Shown one piece after another: positions 46,192 through 58,969 of a DNA stretch of 64,000 nucleotides. The stretch's first letter is position 1. Every line of letters begins with the position of its first letter. Below the pieces are notes generated by a model. It saw only the letters and a program-made list of their open reading frames with translations. It searched no databases and had not been told where the DNA came from. Source of the DNA: Selaginella tamariscina (taxonomy: Eukaryota > Streptophyta > Lycopodiopsida > Selaginellales > Selaginellaceae); the NCBI GenBank assembly GCA_003024785.1, contig PUQB01000408.1, forward strand, positions 1 to 64,000. Direction: 5' to 3'. Made by a program: the position numbers and the translations under genes.

Positions 46192-49100
46192 ATTGAATGT
46201 CTCCATGCACCCCATATGTCCCATGGAGTATATGTATGCAATAGTAGTAGCATCACCCCCAGTCACACCCAACACGATGTCAATTCCTGTTCATGTTCCT
46301 ATAGATGGTCCAGCTCCCATGGAATGTAAAGCAACTCAAGCAAGACGCCATGGACCCTTGACCGAAGTAGAGAAGCATCGTCGTAGGACCAATGGTTTGT
46401 TCTTTAATGTGATGGTCCAAGTCATATTGCAATAAGCTACCCCAACAAACCCAAGCATATGATCAATCATGTCCACTCCCAGAGTCCCAAGTGTGTGATC
46501 AACCATGTTCGACCCCAAAGTCCCAAGCCCTTGAGTAGGAGTAACAGTTTTGAGGTCCTTAGTGAGTTGGACAAGTAGTTAAACAAGTAAGTCCAGTCAA
46601 AGTCGGAGCCGTTTGGCTGGACAATCCCAAACATCGAGAATCTTTACACATAGTTGGCTTCATCCCATCATCTCAAGTCAGTAAGTCCTTTGCAACACAT
46701 GCCTAGCTTTCCATTGCAACAGGCCACAAGGTAACTGCTCCGACTTTGTTGGATTTTAGTTTTAGTCTCAGTTGTCATAGTTTTTACTATGACTCCCCTT
46801 TACTTTGGATGTTGAATGTTATTACCTACTGTACTATGTTGATAAGCTCTAGATGTAGTAGGAAACATGCCCACTTAGTGCACTTGGGTATTTGGTGATG
46901 GTCTGGCCGGGTGTTATTAGGTATTTGCAAAAAACTTTAAGTGAAGTTAGAACTTACCTTCTAAAAAACTCTTACCCTAGTTTTCCATGTCCTGGTTGGG
47001 TTAATGGTTAGTTCCGGTGAGTTTGGCATGTCAGATATGCTTAGAAATACCCCTAGGTTTGATAGGTTAGGGTTTAGGGGTCGATGGATAACTCACCAAG
47101 TATATTCCCTCTGAGAATGAGATTCCGTGCCAGCCCACTTATGTAAACAAGAAAACAAGGGGGGAGGGGGGACCTCTATCACATAAATAAGGTAGTATAT
47201 AGGAGTGAGGGTTCTTGGGTTCATGACTGAGCTCGTTACTCTTCTCCAGGTGCAAGCTCTAGCTTGTGTCGTTAATGCACAACCCTTTGTTATGTCGCTC
47301 TAACTTCCAAATGATAGGGGTAAGTCTCACCTTCAGGGTAGCTTACCCTTAACGTTGGCGAATCCATGCCTGGGAGGTCTTGTCGGGATGCACGTTCTAA
47401 AAGGCAGAGGTTGAGGCTTGTCTCCAGCCTCCTCCTCCACGTCAAGCTAGGTGTAGCACTCATGGCCAAGCAAGGCACATTCATGTCCTTGTCCAACCAT
47501 GGGCGTGGGATCTTGTTTGACGGGTTCACATTACCCAATTCCTGAGGGTTCACTAAGGGGTTCTAGAGTTGGCATTTAGAAGCCATGTTTGTGGCACTTG
47601 GTGCAACTCTTGAATTTAAGGGCTATGGCATGATAGCCCACATCGGGGAAGGCAGTGTTAAATGGAGATGTGATATTGGGCTAAACGTCACATGGTACAA
47701 TGCCCAAGGCACACCCTTTGGGGTTATGTTATGGGCTTGTTGCCAAGGGGTTGGATACTCTGACAAACAGGCATGCTTATGCTCGCGCTAGGGTGCTAAG
47801 CCTTGGGCATTTGCTCAAGGGAGGTTAGGTCTCGTAACTAAGTGTGCTTAGGCACAGTGTCCTCCTTGGAATCCAAGGGTTGAACAACCTAAGCTTGTTA
47901 GCAGGAGCCTTTTTGTGAAACACTCGCAAGGTCATATACTTAGGGTTTTCCAAACCTAGCCTTAGGGAGTTTGCTTAGTAGAACACTCGAGTCTGCCTAC
48001 GGCACACACTCGTGTCCTCACTAAGTATTAGCTCTAGGTCTAGGGTATAACTTGGCCACTCAAACCCTTAGGGTTAGTCATGTTTCAGGGTACCCCTTGT
48101 CGCCCTAAAGGAGTTGTACTTCCGAATGAGGGTGATTCCTTAAGATGTAAGTGACAATGCCTTAGCTCTGTCATGGGGGTATGTGTGAGACACATCTTTT
48201 TTGTGAGGTTAGGGCATGAGCCTGTCTAGGTCTACTGGGACAAGATCCTAAAGTCTATTTGGGTTATCTTCTCGAGTTTAGGGGATGGTCATTCTAGGGA
48301 CTTAAGGTAGAACTCTAAGTCTTTTGCCTAATTGGGCCTATGAGTCAAACTCTTAGGGTTATCTTGGAAGACTTAGCGTTGCTCACATAGGGTGATGACG
48401 CCAAATGGCCACTTGGCAGCCACATGTTACCACGTGTTGGCCCTTTGGGTTAAAACTCTGACATCAGTCGTGGATTCTAGACCTGTAGTATCTAGTGCAA
48501 TTGTCAAGGAATCTGAGCCAGTACAGGTCACATTAGGAGAAACCTTATGCTTCAACATAATTTATAGTCCTGAGTACCCAGTTATTCTTGACACACCATG
48601 GTTCGAGTTACACAACCCATGCATCGATTAGCACAAGCGACGTTTCAACTTACCAAAGAAGGTGCAAGATCCTGAGTTTTCGATATTAGACTCTCAACCA
48701 TTTGTGGATATGCATGATTTTTTTGGATGAGTTCATTCAAGAGAGTAAGCAAGATCCATTGTTAGTTTTTACAATTGTGATCAACCCAGCTTCCGAGTTT
48801 GCTCCCTACCAAGTATAATGATTTTGCTGATGTTTTTGATAAGGTTTGGGTTAGTAAGCTTTCAGAACATTGACCTTATGACTATCCTATCAATCTTATT
48901 AAAGGAGCCTAACCTCTTTGGGGACCCATTTATGGTCTTTCCCCGGCAGAGCTCGAAGCCCTTCAGAAGTACATTAAGGAAAACCTTTTCATTGGGTTTA
49001 TCCGACATTTTACGTCTCTAATTGGTGCACTGATCTTTTTTATTAAAAAGAAAGATGGATCATTGCGTTTGGTGGTGGATTATCACGGCCTCAATAAGGT

Positions 49101-49964
49101 CACCATTCATAATAGGTACCCTCTACCATTGATATTTAATTTGTTAGAGCGACTCGTTAGAACTAAGTACTTCACCAATATCGACTTGCGAGGTGCTTAC
49201 AACTTAGTTAGGATTCGCTTAGGAGATGAGTGGAAGACTGCATTTCATACATGATATGGGCATTTTGAGTATACAGTGATGCCATTTGGTCTTAGTAATG
49301 TACCAACTGCTTTTTAACACATGGCCAACAACATCTTTCATGAGAGTTTGGACATGTTTGTCATTATTTATCTTGATGATATTTTGATTTACTTGAAGAC
49401 TTTGGAGGAGCATGAGAGTCATGTTTGATAGGTTTTGTAGAAGCTATAGGATCATGGCCTTTATGCAAAACTCGAGAAGTGCAGTTTTGAGCATGATCAT
49501 GTGGAGTTTCTAGGCTATATGGTATCATCTGAAGGAGTGGTTATGAACCCTGTTAAGGTAAAAATAGTGTTGGCACCACGATCAGTTTGCAATGTGCAAT
49601 GTTTTCTTAGCTTTACCAATTTCTACCACAAATTCATTAAGGACTACTCCAAAATTGTATTATCACTTACTAAGTTGACCTAAAAGGATAAGTCCTTTGA
49701 GTGGAATCTGGAAGTAGGCTTTCACATCTGCTCCAATCCTAGCACATCCAAACTTGGAGAAGCCCTTCATCATTGAAGCTGATGCATCGATTTTACATAG
49801 TAGTATACTTTTTCAGGTTGATGATGATGGTCAACTTCATTTAGTTGCTTTTCATTCCCGTAAGTTCCTACTACCAAAGATCAACTATGAGGTACACAAT
49901 AAAAAGTTGCTAGCTATTGTGGATTTATTTGAGGAATGGAAACATTTCTTAGAAGAATCACCAT
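46192..49964 (+). mobile_element. Ty3/gypsy internal region, fossil, interrupted by a solo LTR
   Basis: Parts in order: end of gag with the pre-zinc-knuckle wording RRHGPLTEVEKHRRR near 46340-46390; a solo LTR (46773-48463); a protease-side region with FNIIYSPEYPVILDTPWFEL near 48550-48610; reverse transcriptase with [20 protein letters not shown] near 49057-49120, [11 protein letters not shown] and the YLDDILI box near 49370-49390, FLGYMVSS; and RNase H with KPFIIEADASI and LHLVAFHSRK. Integrase and a proper 3' end are missing; it stops at the LTR at 49965. Broken, with perhaps ten or more breaks; old. Confidence 0.8.
46773..48463 (+). mobile_element. solo LTR (1691 bases) inside the Ty3/gypsy fossil
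   Basis: Begins TGTCATAG, ends TCTGACA, with a perfect 5-base duplication TCAGT at 46768-46772 and 48464-48468. It is the same family as 13718-15411 and nearly the same length. It was inserted into the gag-protease part of the older element. Confidence 0.87.
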
Positions 49965-51669
49965 TATTAGAGTTTTAACCCGAAGGGCCAACACATGGCA
50001 ACACGTGGCCGCCAAGTAGCCTTCTAGCGTCAATTCCTATGTGAACAACACTAAGTCTTCCAAGATGACCCCAAGAGTTTGACTTAGATGCCTAGTTAAA
50101 TAGAAGACTTAAAGTTCTGCACTAAGTCCCCTAGAATGACCATCCCTCGAACCCTAAAGGATAACTTTAGGATCCTATCCCAGTAAACCTAGACAGGCTC
50201 ATGCCTTAACCCCACAAATGAGATGTGTCTCACACATACCCCCATGACAGAGCCAAGGCATTGTCACTTACCCCCTTGAGGAATCACCCTCATTCGGAAG
50301 TACAACCCCTTTAGGGCGACAGGGGGTACCCTGAACCACGACTAACCCTAAGGGTTTGAGTGGCCAAGTTATACCCTAGACCTAGAGCTAGTACTTAGTG
50401 AGGACACGAGTGTGTGCCGTAGGCGGACTCGAGTGTTCTGCTAAGCAAACTCCTTAAGGCTAAGTTTGGATAACCCTAAGTACATGACCTTGCGAGTGCT
50501 TCACGAAAAGAGCTCCTACTAACAGGCTTAGGTTGTTCAACCCTTGGATTCCAATGAGAACATTCCCCTAGCCAAGTGTGCCAAAGCACACCTAGTTACG
50601 AGACCTAACCTCCCTTGAGGCGATGCCTAAGGTTTAGCACCCTAGTGCGAGCACAAACATGTATCTTTGCTAGAGTATCCAACCCCTTGGTGACAAGCCC
50701 ATGACACAACCCCGAAGGGCGTGCCTTAGGTGTTGTATCGTGTGACGTCTAATCCAGTTTCATATCTCCATGTGACACTACCTTCCATGATGTGGGCTAT
50801 CATGCCATAACCCTTAAATTCAAGAGTTGCACCAAATACCACAAACGTGGCTCCTAAATGCCAACTCTAGAACCCCTTAGTGAACCCTTAGGAACTAGGT
50901 AATGTGAACCTATCAAACAAGATCCCATGTCTACAGTTAGACAAGGACACGGATGTGCCTTGCTTGGCCATGAGTGCTACACCTAACTTGACGTGGAGGA
51001 GGAGGCTGGAGACAAGCCTCAACCTCTGCCTTTTGGAGTGTGCATTCCAGCAAGACCTTCTAGGCATGGATTTGCTAACGTTAAGGGTAAGCTACCCTGA
51101 AGGTGGGACGTACCCTTGTCATTTGAAAGTTAGGGCGGCACAATAACGATAAAAGCTATAAAGCTTGCACTGGCAAAAGAGCAAAGAACTCAATCATGAA
51201 CCCAAGAGCTCTCCTACTACATACTCTACCTTATTTATGTGACGGAGCCCCCCTTCCCCTCCCCCCTCTTTTCCTGTATGTGTAAGTGGGTTGGCATGGA
51301 ATGCCAGCCCCTTAGTTAATGAAATGAGTTTTGCACACTAACCCCTACCCCTAAACCCTACCCAAGGGGGTGGGGGTTTTAGGGTGTGGGTTAGGGCAAC
51401 ACTAGGGTTGGGTCAACCCTAGGGGTGTTCCTAACCCTATTTAACATGCCAAACTCATCTAACTGGGACGTCAAAATTAGAAAGTAAGTGCTACCTTTGC
51501 TTAAAGTTTCTCGCAATATTTAAGGACAGCCGGCGGACTACCCCTAAACACCTAAGTGCACTAAGCAGGGCTGTTTCTCACTACATCTAAGGTCTGTCAA
51601 CATAGTACAGTAGGTAATAACAATCAACCTCCAAAGTAAAAGGGTCGAGTCATAATAAAAACTATGACA
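49965..51669 (-). mobile_element. full-length LTR, minus orientation, with adjacent purine tract
   Basis: The reverse complement matches the 1.69-kb LTR family end to end. On the minus strand, the bases just upstream of its TGTCATAG start (51670-51683) are AAAGGCGAGGAGTG, a polypurine-tract-like run, preceded by an open stretch DVNEDIDIFKGEE. This suggests a 3' LTR with some internal sequence left, rather than a solo LTR. The outer flanks do not form a matching duplication. Confidence 0.72.
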
Positions 51670-53627
51670 CACTCCTCGCCTTTGAAAATGTCAATGTCCT
51701 CATTGACGTCTAACTCCAAGACTAGATAATGTTAAAAAAAAAACTAACCAAAATTAACATATCACTCTATGTGGAGTTAGCCAAAAGTTCACATAATTTT
51801 TACCCCCCCTTGCATTATGCGAAACCAAGTACTTCAGAATCGTCATTCACTGAGTTGTAAACTCAGCTGCCAAAGGCACCACCTGTGACATGAAGTCACT
51901 TGGAAACCTTTTGCACATTTGACATGCATACAACACAATGGTTAATTTCTTTACTTAACTAGAATTTATATTGGACTTGGTTAACAAGAAATAAAGGCTT
52001 GCTTTATTCCTTAATATCAAACGTTGTTGACAACCTTTGTCATCTAACACACAATAACCACTTCTCAAATGTTTGACCAAACGCCTTTGCATTTCTTTGA
52101 TTTTCCAATGGTCCCACATCTCCACATACTATGGTATTATAGCCTTACATTTCTGCATCCCTTGGTGTTTCTCGTTACCCCTTTTTATAAGGGTTTGCGA
52201 CTATAACCTATCCTTGTTTAGTATATAGTTACGCCAAATTAAGTATGAGACTTTTATCGGAATCAAGCTCTTTTCCAATACAAGAGTACTATTTCATAAA
52301 ACCTGTTCTTTGTAAACATGTCAATCTGGCTAAAGGCAATCACAAAGGCGCATGGTTGTATACATGTATACAACAAGGTCTTGCCAACCAACCAACTGCC
52401 ATCCACTTGGTGTGTTATTAACATAAATTTATTCTTGATAAGAATCAAATTTACTCAAATCTGCGACTAAGTGTGATAGCCTTACTATTCATCTTTCGTA
52501 ACCAACTTTGTATTTTTTATAACACCGACCAGTTCATGGACCAGATAAGCTAACATACATTTCTTACAAAACAATGTGGAAACCATGAAATTCAACCCAT
52601 CTCTAGTGCCTCAATCGGTGATCTTTAGATAGCACGTGTCTTAACTAACACTCTCGTTGTACTCATTTCCCAAAGAGCATATCATACCAATAACTCCTAA
52701 CTCTTTATCTCACTAAGTTCAAAATACCGAATTTCAAAACTTAATTTCCATGATAAGAGTCTCCATGAACTTGTAATATTGCACGCCTTCATAATATTAT
52801 ATTTATTTCCAACTTTCAAATTGATTATATAAATGTTTCTCAACATTATACCGAAGTATAGCATTTCTACTAATTTGAGCAATTAGTGTTTTGACAAGTA
52901 TCTTTAAACTAATCCTTATTCCATAAATAGTTACATTTTGATATTGATACTCTCGAACTGATAACGATCGTCTTAACATCCAAATCCTAAGTTTAGTAAA
53001 TAGTTATTACATTAGTGAATATAACCTTCCAATCGTATCAATTTATCGACATGGTTACAACTATAATATGGACATTGTTTTAGTTTATATAAATTAAATT
53101 TTAGTTTTAAGATGGAAATAAATGGTACTTCAATATTCTGAGGAACTGTTCATAGACTAAGAGGAATTATGAATTAGTGTTTGGTTCATCTACCTGATTT
53201 AATATATTATCTTATACATTAATATTATCATGATATTGAAACACCACACTAACTTCATGTTTCAGTTATATCTCTTAATTCAGTAGATCTTTCCAAACAT
53301 GAATAAGATATCTAGTTTAGTATATTGAACTAAAATACATTATTCATTCTAGACACCTAATAATTTAAAAAGTACCACATTGCTCCTCAAACAATGTATT
53401 GAAAAATACCTCATTTCTCAACTAACTTGAAAACATGTTTCAAAAGTACTGCCCTTACCAAAATGTTAAATTCAAATCCGCTTGAATCTTTATATTTCAT
53501 GATTATGGCCACCTCATGTGATTATAATTAAGTTTCAATATTGAGCGCTCCAAACTTAATATTCAAGAGATATTATACCATACTTTGCCAAGTCATTTAT
53601 AACTAATCTTAGAAAGACTGTCACAAA
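51670..53627. other. unclear region, partly old element remnant
   Basis: The first 60 bases look like the 3' end of an internal region of the LTR element. The rest is moderately AT-rich, more even than typical intergenic DNA here, with short open stretches on the minus strand, but no domain could be named. Confidence 0.35.
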
Positions 53628-53689
53628 TACTTCCAATGCTACTCTATAATATATATATATATATATATTATAGAGTAGCATTGGAAGTA
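53628..53689. other. perfect 62-base palindrome
   Basis: The two 31-base halves (TACTTCCAATGCTACTCTAT then AT-alternating bases) are exact reverse complements with no spacer. Such a structure forms a hairpin or cruciform and is unlikely by chance. Possible origins are a foldback insertion, a repaired break or an element tip. Confidence 0.9.
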
Positions 53690-55780
53690 CATTAATTCAT
53701 AAGAAGCTGTTACAATATGAAAAGAAAATATATTTATTATTTATTTATTATGGACAAATTTACAATTTTAAATAAGAAATTTATACTATATATATATATA
53801 TATATATATATTACACACATATATACATACTTATTTTATACTATATACATTTACCTATTACATATATTTAAAATTTTACTATTTAATATTATTAAAATTT
53901 TATTATTTATGATATTTCTTTTAAAATGATTTACACTCAAAATTTTAAAATAAAAATTTATAAATTAAATAATAATTTAATGATAAAATTTTAGATGAAA
54001 ATTTAAATAAATTTTCAAAAAAGAGTTTAAAAATAGAGGAAATATATAAATGTAACTTATATTGATGATGATGATGTACGTACATAAGAATTCATATATT
54101 ATGAGTTACTATTTTCTAACAGTGTCAAATAATTAATAATCTGTATATGTCTAAATTTAAATTGGTTGATAGTAGTGAATTTTTTTTCTTTATAAATTTA
54201 TTATTATATAAACGTGCTGAATGAAAATTATGTCAACTTTGTAAATTCTACTAACTTTTGGAATATGCATACAGTTTTTCAAAGTGTTAAAACTTTCATG
54301 AATTTCATTTAGTCTTTACACATCACTACATTGGAATAGATAATTTTATACTATGTAAGTTTTAAAAGACTTTATGTTGTATAGAAAATTGTAATGTTAA
54401 GAAAACATCTGAAATGTGTTTATACAGACTGTAATATATATATATTTATTATTTTGTATGTATGTGTCTGTACAGATACATAGTCTTAGCCCATAGTTGC
54501 AACCACACGCTGTTTACATATTCTTCCTATAGACTTTAATTTCATTTTAATCATAATAAAATATTGTGTAAAAATAAAGAATATCCAATGTTTCAAATAT
54601 AATTTCAATATTAGTAATTTCTTCATACTGGCAAGAAATCAGACTAATTTTTATGTTGAATATGTTATAAATACACCTTAATACATTAAAATTATCAATT
54701 AAAAAACAGTTATAAGATTATAAAAACTTTGGACAATCGGCGTCTGGACACCTTTTATGAATCCGGAATTTTAAAATGGAACACGCAAAAGAATCACATA
54801 CTATAATTATATAGAAATATCCTTTTAGACCATACGCCTTATATGTATACAATCTTTAATTATAGACAAATACACATCTAGGTATACATGCAACTCAAGT
54901 TTGCAAACATGTTACTGTTCATCTGCGCCTATTTTATCTTCGTAAAGCACCTTAAAATGTTTCGGCAGTCGTGATTGTTAGAGAGAAAATATGAGCTCCT
55001 TTTTGTATTGTTTTATTTGGCTTGGAACTCTTTCACTTTAACAGGTGACTCTTGCTTGACAAATCTATGACCACTCTTCTTTTTCTTTAATTTCTATTTC
55101 AATCCAATTTGTCTTTATATATTATGTAACAGTATATTTTATAAAAGTTCTAGTATATTTATATTTATAAATTGTGACTATTTTATATTTATTTGAAATA
55201 GCACAATATAAATATTTATATATGTATGTAGAGATATATAATTATCTTGTCAATTTTATTTATGATACTATATTTCTTAAATAAAAATGATTAATTTTTA
55301 CACGCATTGAAAATATTTAATTGTGTTGATATTCACATTTATTTATTGTGGCCATTTCTTTAAATTGATTTAATTTATATATGATTAATTTTACGTTCTT
55401 TTATATTCAATATGATTTAACAATTATTGATAAAAAAATTATTAGACCCGTCAAGTATATATGTGTATGTTGGGTAGGTTTTACTGTACAGCCCCTCTCC
55501 CTTAATCACAATTAATTAAGTTAATAATTTTATATGTATTTAGAGGATAAAGACCTTCAGGGTTAATACATTTCATCTATATATAAGATTGGTATATAAA
55601 CTTTTTTTTAAATACATGTTTATTTTGGTTTTTAGTATTTGCCAATTAATCAATTTTTAATTAATTACCACTAATAGGGAGGCTGTATACCATATTCCTT
55701 GAAGACTTAGCACAACAATTACGTATAGTTAAAGTTTGATTGAGGCAACATAACCATTAAATACATTAACTATTATGCAC
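53690..55780. other. AT-rich DNA, no gene seen
   Basis: AT tracts (53788-53812) and featureless AT-rich sequence up to the LINE. Confidence 0.6.
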
Positions 55781-58700
55781 CAGCAGAGAGATGGTCGAGA
55801 GAGTGCACCCAACTGTGGAAGCAACTACTGGATTGGCTACTTGGGGATGTAGAGGAGTGGCTGCTTGCTGGAGACTTCAACATGTTGGAGCTGGAAGACG
55901 ATTCGACAAACCCAATCATGGCAAGGCAGACATTGAATGCAGCACAGGGGCAACGTGAGCAACAAGCATGGAGAGCTTTGAGAGTAGCGATGGGGATCTC
56001 GGATGCCTATGAAATGGAGAGGTTTATTCTGCACATCCCTAGATACACGTGGATAGGGACTCTTCCAGGTGGAGCCAAGATTGGCAAGCGACTTGACCAC
56101 TTCTACCTCTCTGCTTGGTTTATGGAGCGAAGTGGCATTCTTGGGTGCCGTCAGGAATTCAGGATATCAGATCACTCACCAGTTCTCCTCACGGTAAAGT
56201 GTTCAGCACAACCAGGTGCTAATGTGAGGCCTGCAGCAATTACTAGGAGACTTGTAAGGACCCGTAAGTGATGAACCGCATGGAGGAGGAATGGAGAAGG
56301 AGATCAGAGAATGGAGATGCTGACCTAGTGGGATTCTTAAGATATGCATCGACGTCTTGTCGGGAAGAGCAACGGGTGCGACACTCAAAGGTCTTTGGAC
56401 GTATCCGAGCGGTCCGTGGTAGCCTTGCTACTTGCCAACGTTTGCTAGCTAGATATGTTGACCATCCATGGCTAACTGCAAGGGAGGAGAGCCTACAAAA
56501 CCACCTTGAGTAGTTGGAGAGTGAGAAAGCAAGGGACTGTCATCGACTCAGGGATTTGAGATGGTATAAAAGTGAGAGAAAACTGGATGCTTAATTCTAT
56601 CGAGTGATCCGGCCGACGTCGAAAGGAACATCAATCTTTGGATTACGAGATTCTATAGGGATTACATGGACTGATGTAGATGGCATGCTAGATGTGGGAT
56701 CTCAGTACTTTGAACAACTCTTTCTAGTTGAACCATGGACAAGAGACAAGTTGTATGCATGCACGGTGGTGTGGTTGGCGCTTGTTCCGAGGGTTATAGA
56801 GGAGATGCAATTGATTCTGCAAAAGCCCTTCATGGTCACTAAATTGCGGCAAGCAATGTTGGCACTCAATGGGCGTGATAAGTTGCCGGGGCTGGATGGT
56901 CTCCCAATGGAGTTCTTTGCACAAGCATGGCATTGGCTGGGAGAAGCTGTGCTTCAGGAATGGATTGTGGCAAAGAATAGCAACCCACTACTTCCTTGGG
57001 CGGATGCAATCACGGAAGGTGTAATTGCTCTAATCCCGAAGGAGGGACTGGCAGACTTGGCAGAGGTGCGAAGTTGGAGGCCGATCACAATGCTCAACTC
57101 GGTGTACAAGATATACGCTAAAGCGATGTTGACTCGGCTGCAACCAGTGATGCGAGTGGTGATCAACCATGCATAGAATGGATTCCTACAAGGAAGGCAA
57201 CTATATGAGAATTTGGCCACGATGTTGTTGGTAGGAGAAACCATTAGGGAGGAACAGGTTCCGTATTGTGCGCTACTGCTGGACGGAGAAAAGGCTTATG
57301 CAGGTAGACTGGACCTTCCTGGAAGGTATGATGCTGAGGATGGGCTTTCCTCAACCATTCATTAAGTGGACTGCCCGACTTATAGGAATTCAGGTAGCCG
57401 TCTCTTGATCAACGGTTATCTAGGTCGACATGTTACCTCCAGCGATCTGTTCGCCAAGGGTGTCCTTTGGCACCCTACCTTTTCCTCATACATGCGGAAG
57501 CGATGAACGTGTACCTGACACGTCTTTGTTTGGCCCCTATCTATGGGATACCCCTACCACAGTCACAGTGCACAGAACTCTTGACCTCCAGTTGCACAGG
57601 AACTACTTGGGAGCTACTTTGTAGATGACACGTGCTTCCTGGTGCGCGGAACATGGGAGAACCTGGATAGACTCAAGCACTTGCTGGATTGTTTTAACAT
57701 TGCAGCTGGAGCAAGGACCAATTGGCATAAGTCGAAAGGGATTTGGTTTAGTGAGCAGCCACAGTTGAATTGGGGTCTCATGGGATTTGATTGGTTAGAG
57801 CGGGAGCAAACAACGAGATACCTGGGTGTGCAGGTGGTGCCCAATATGACCTAGGACGACAAAGTGCATTTGTGCTGCAACGTCTTCTCGGCCATCTCAC
57901 ACGGTGGGGAAGCCGTAAACTATCCTTGCCAGCTAGAGCTATTGTAGCCAATGCGGTCTTGCTAGGATCCTTGTGGTTCTACGTGGGCATATGGAGCCTT
58001 ACGGATAGAACCCTTAAGGAGATACAATTGCTGGTTAGGGCCTATGTCTGGCAGGGCGATTCGTCCAGGAGGAAGTACTAGGCACGTGTTCGGTGGGATT
58101 CTTGTGCAAGATCATGAGCACAAGGTGGTTTAGGATTGGTTCCCCCGGGCCCGACAGCGAAGGCTTTGCTGGTGAAGATGGTGATTCGCAGCCTATTTCC
58201 CGGCAATCAAGCATGGAAGGGCATGCTCTGGGCAAGGATGCTACGAATCAAACCAAGACGTCCGTCCAAAGTGCAGGGAGCGCAGTGGGCAGAGGACCCG
58301 AGGTGGTTGTTCAGCCGCCCACCATTCAGGGACGCGTCTACAAGGGGGTCGTTTAGTGGCACTTTATTGAGATACTAGGAGGAACTTCGGGCCACGCTGC
58401 AGCTAGTAATGCCATCCAGGTTGGAGGAGGTCACTTCTATGCCCTATTCCTACATGATTTGGTTCATCCAGGGTATCGGGATCCCAGTGGGTGATGAGTG
58501 CATGCCCCAGGGTGTAAAGGCTGTCTATCGTCGATGGCATGCGGTAGGTTTACAAACGGTTGGCCAATGAGGAACTCTGGACGTGAGACAAGGAGCAGCG
58601 GTTGAATGGGTTTGACAATGGGAGCCGAACAGATCCCAACGGAGATTAACAGCTAGTGAGATCACAGCCATTAAAATCCTAGCGTCTGCTCAAGTGCAAG

Positions 58701-58969
58701 TGCTCAAGCCTTTCGGTGGTGTCTGGCCACAACCAATATGCAGGACTAGCGACTAGGTAGTTCTAGCAGGTACAATATGGTATGTAGCGCATCTGGAGGC
58801 AGGCGAGGGAGCATGTTTCCAGCCAGGTAGGGAAGGTTTGCTTACGCCTCACATAGTTTAGCTTCATCCCTCTACCAAAGCTTGTGGATTCTCAACTGGT
58901 CAGGTGTGGTCAACATGAGCCCGAAGCGGCCGGTGGTGGATCCGCAGGTACGTCATGGAAAGTGGTACC
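55781..58969 (+). mobile_element. L1-like LINE, 5'-truncated, part 1
   Basis: A plant-type L1 element. It starts inside the endonuclease (EEWLLAGDFNMLELEDDS near 55850; YTWIGTLPGG and ISDHSPVLL as later endonuclease motifs), goes on through a linker, then reverse transcriptase: LPGLDGLPMEFFAQAWHWLG near 56890-56945, VIALIPKEG, RSWRPITMLNSVYKIYAKA near 57070-57130, NGFLQGRQLYE, a FVDDT box (YADD type) near 57610-57622, and after it ARTNWHKSKGIWFSE. The C-terminal part continues to 58969 and resumes after the nested element at 63650. Stop codons occur near 56270, 56511, 56592 and 57174, and the frame changes several times (near 57295, 57410-57620 and 57850), so it is dead. The 5' truncation is typical of L1 insertion. 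Confidence 0.82.
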
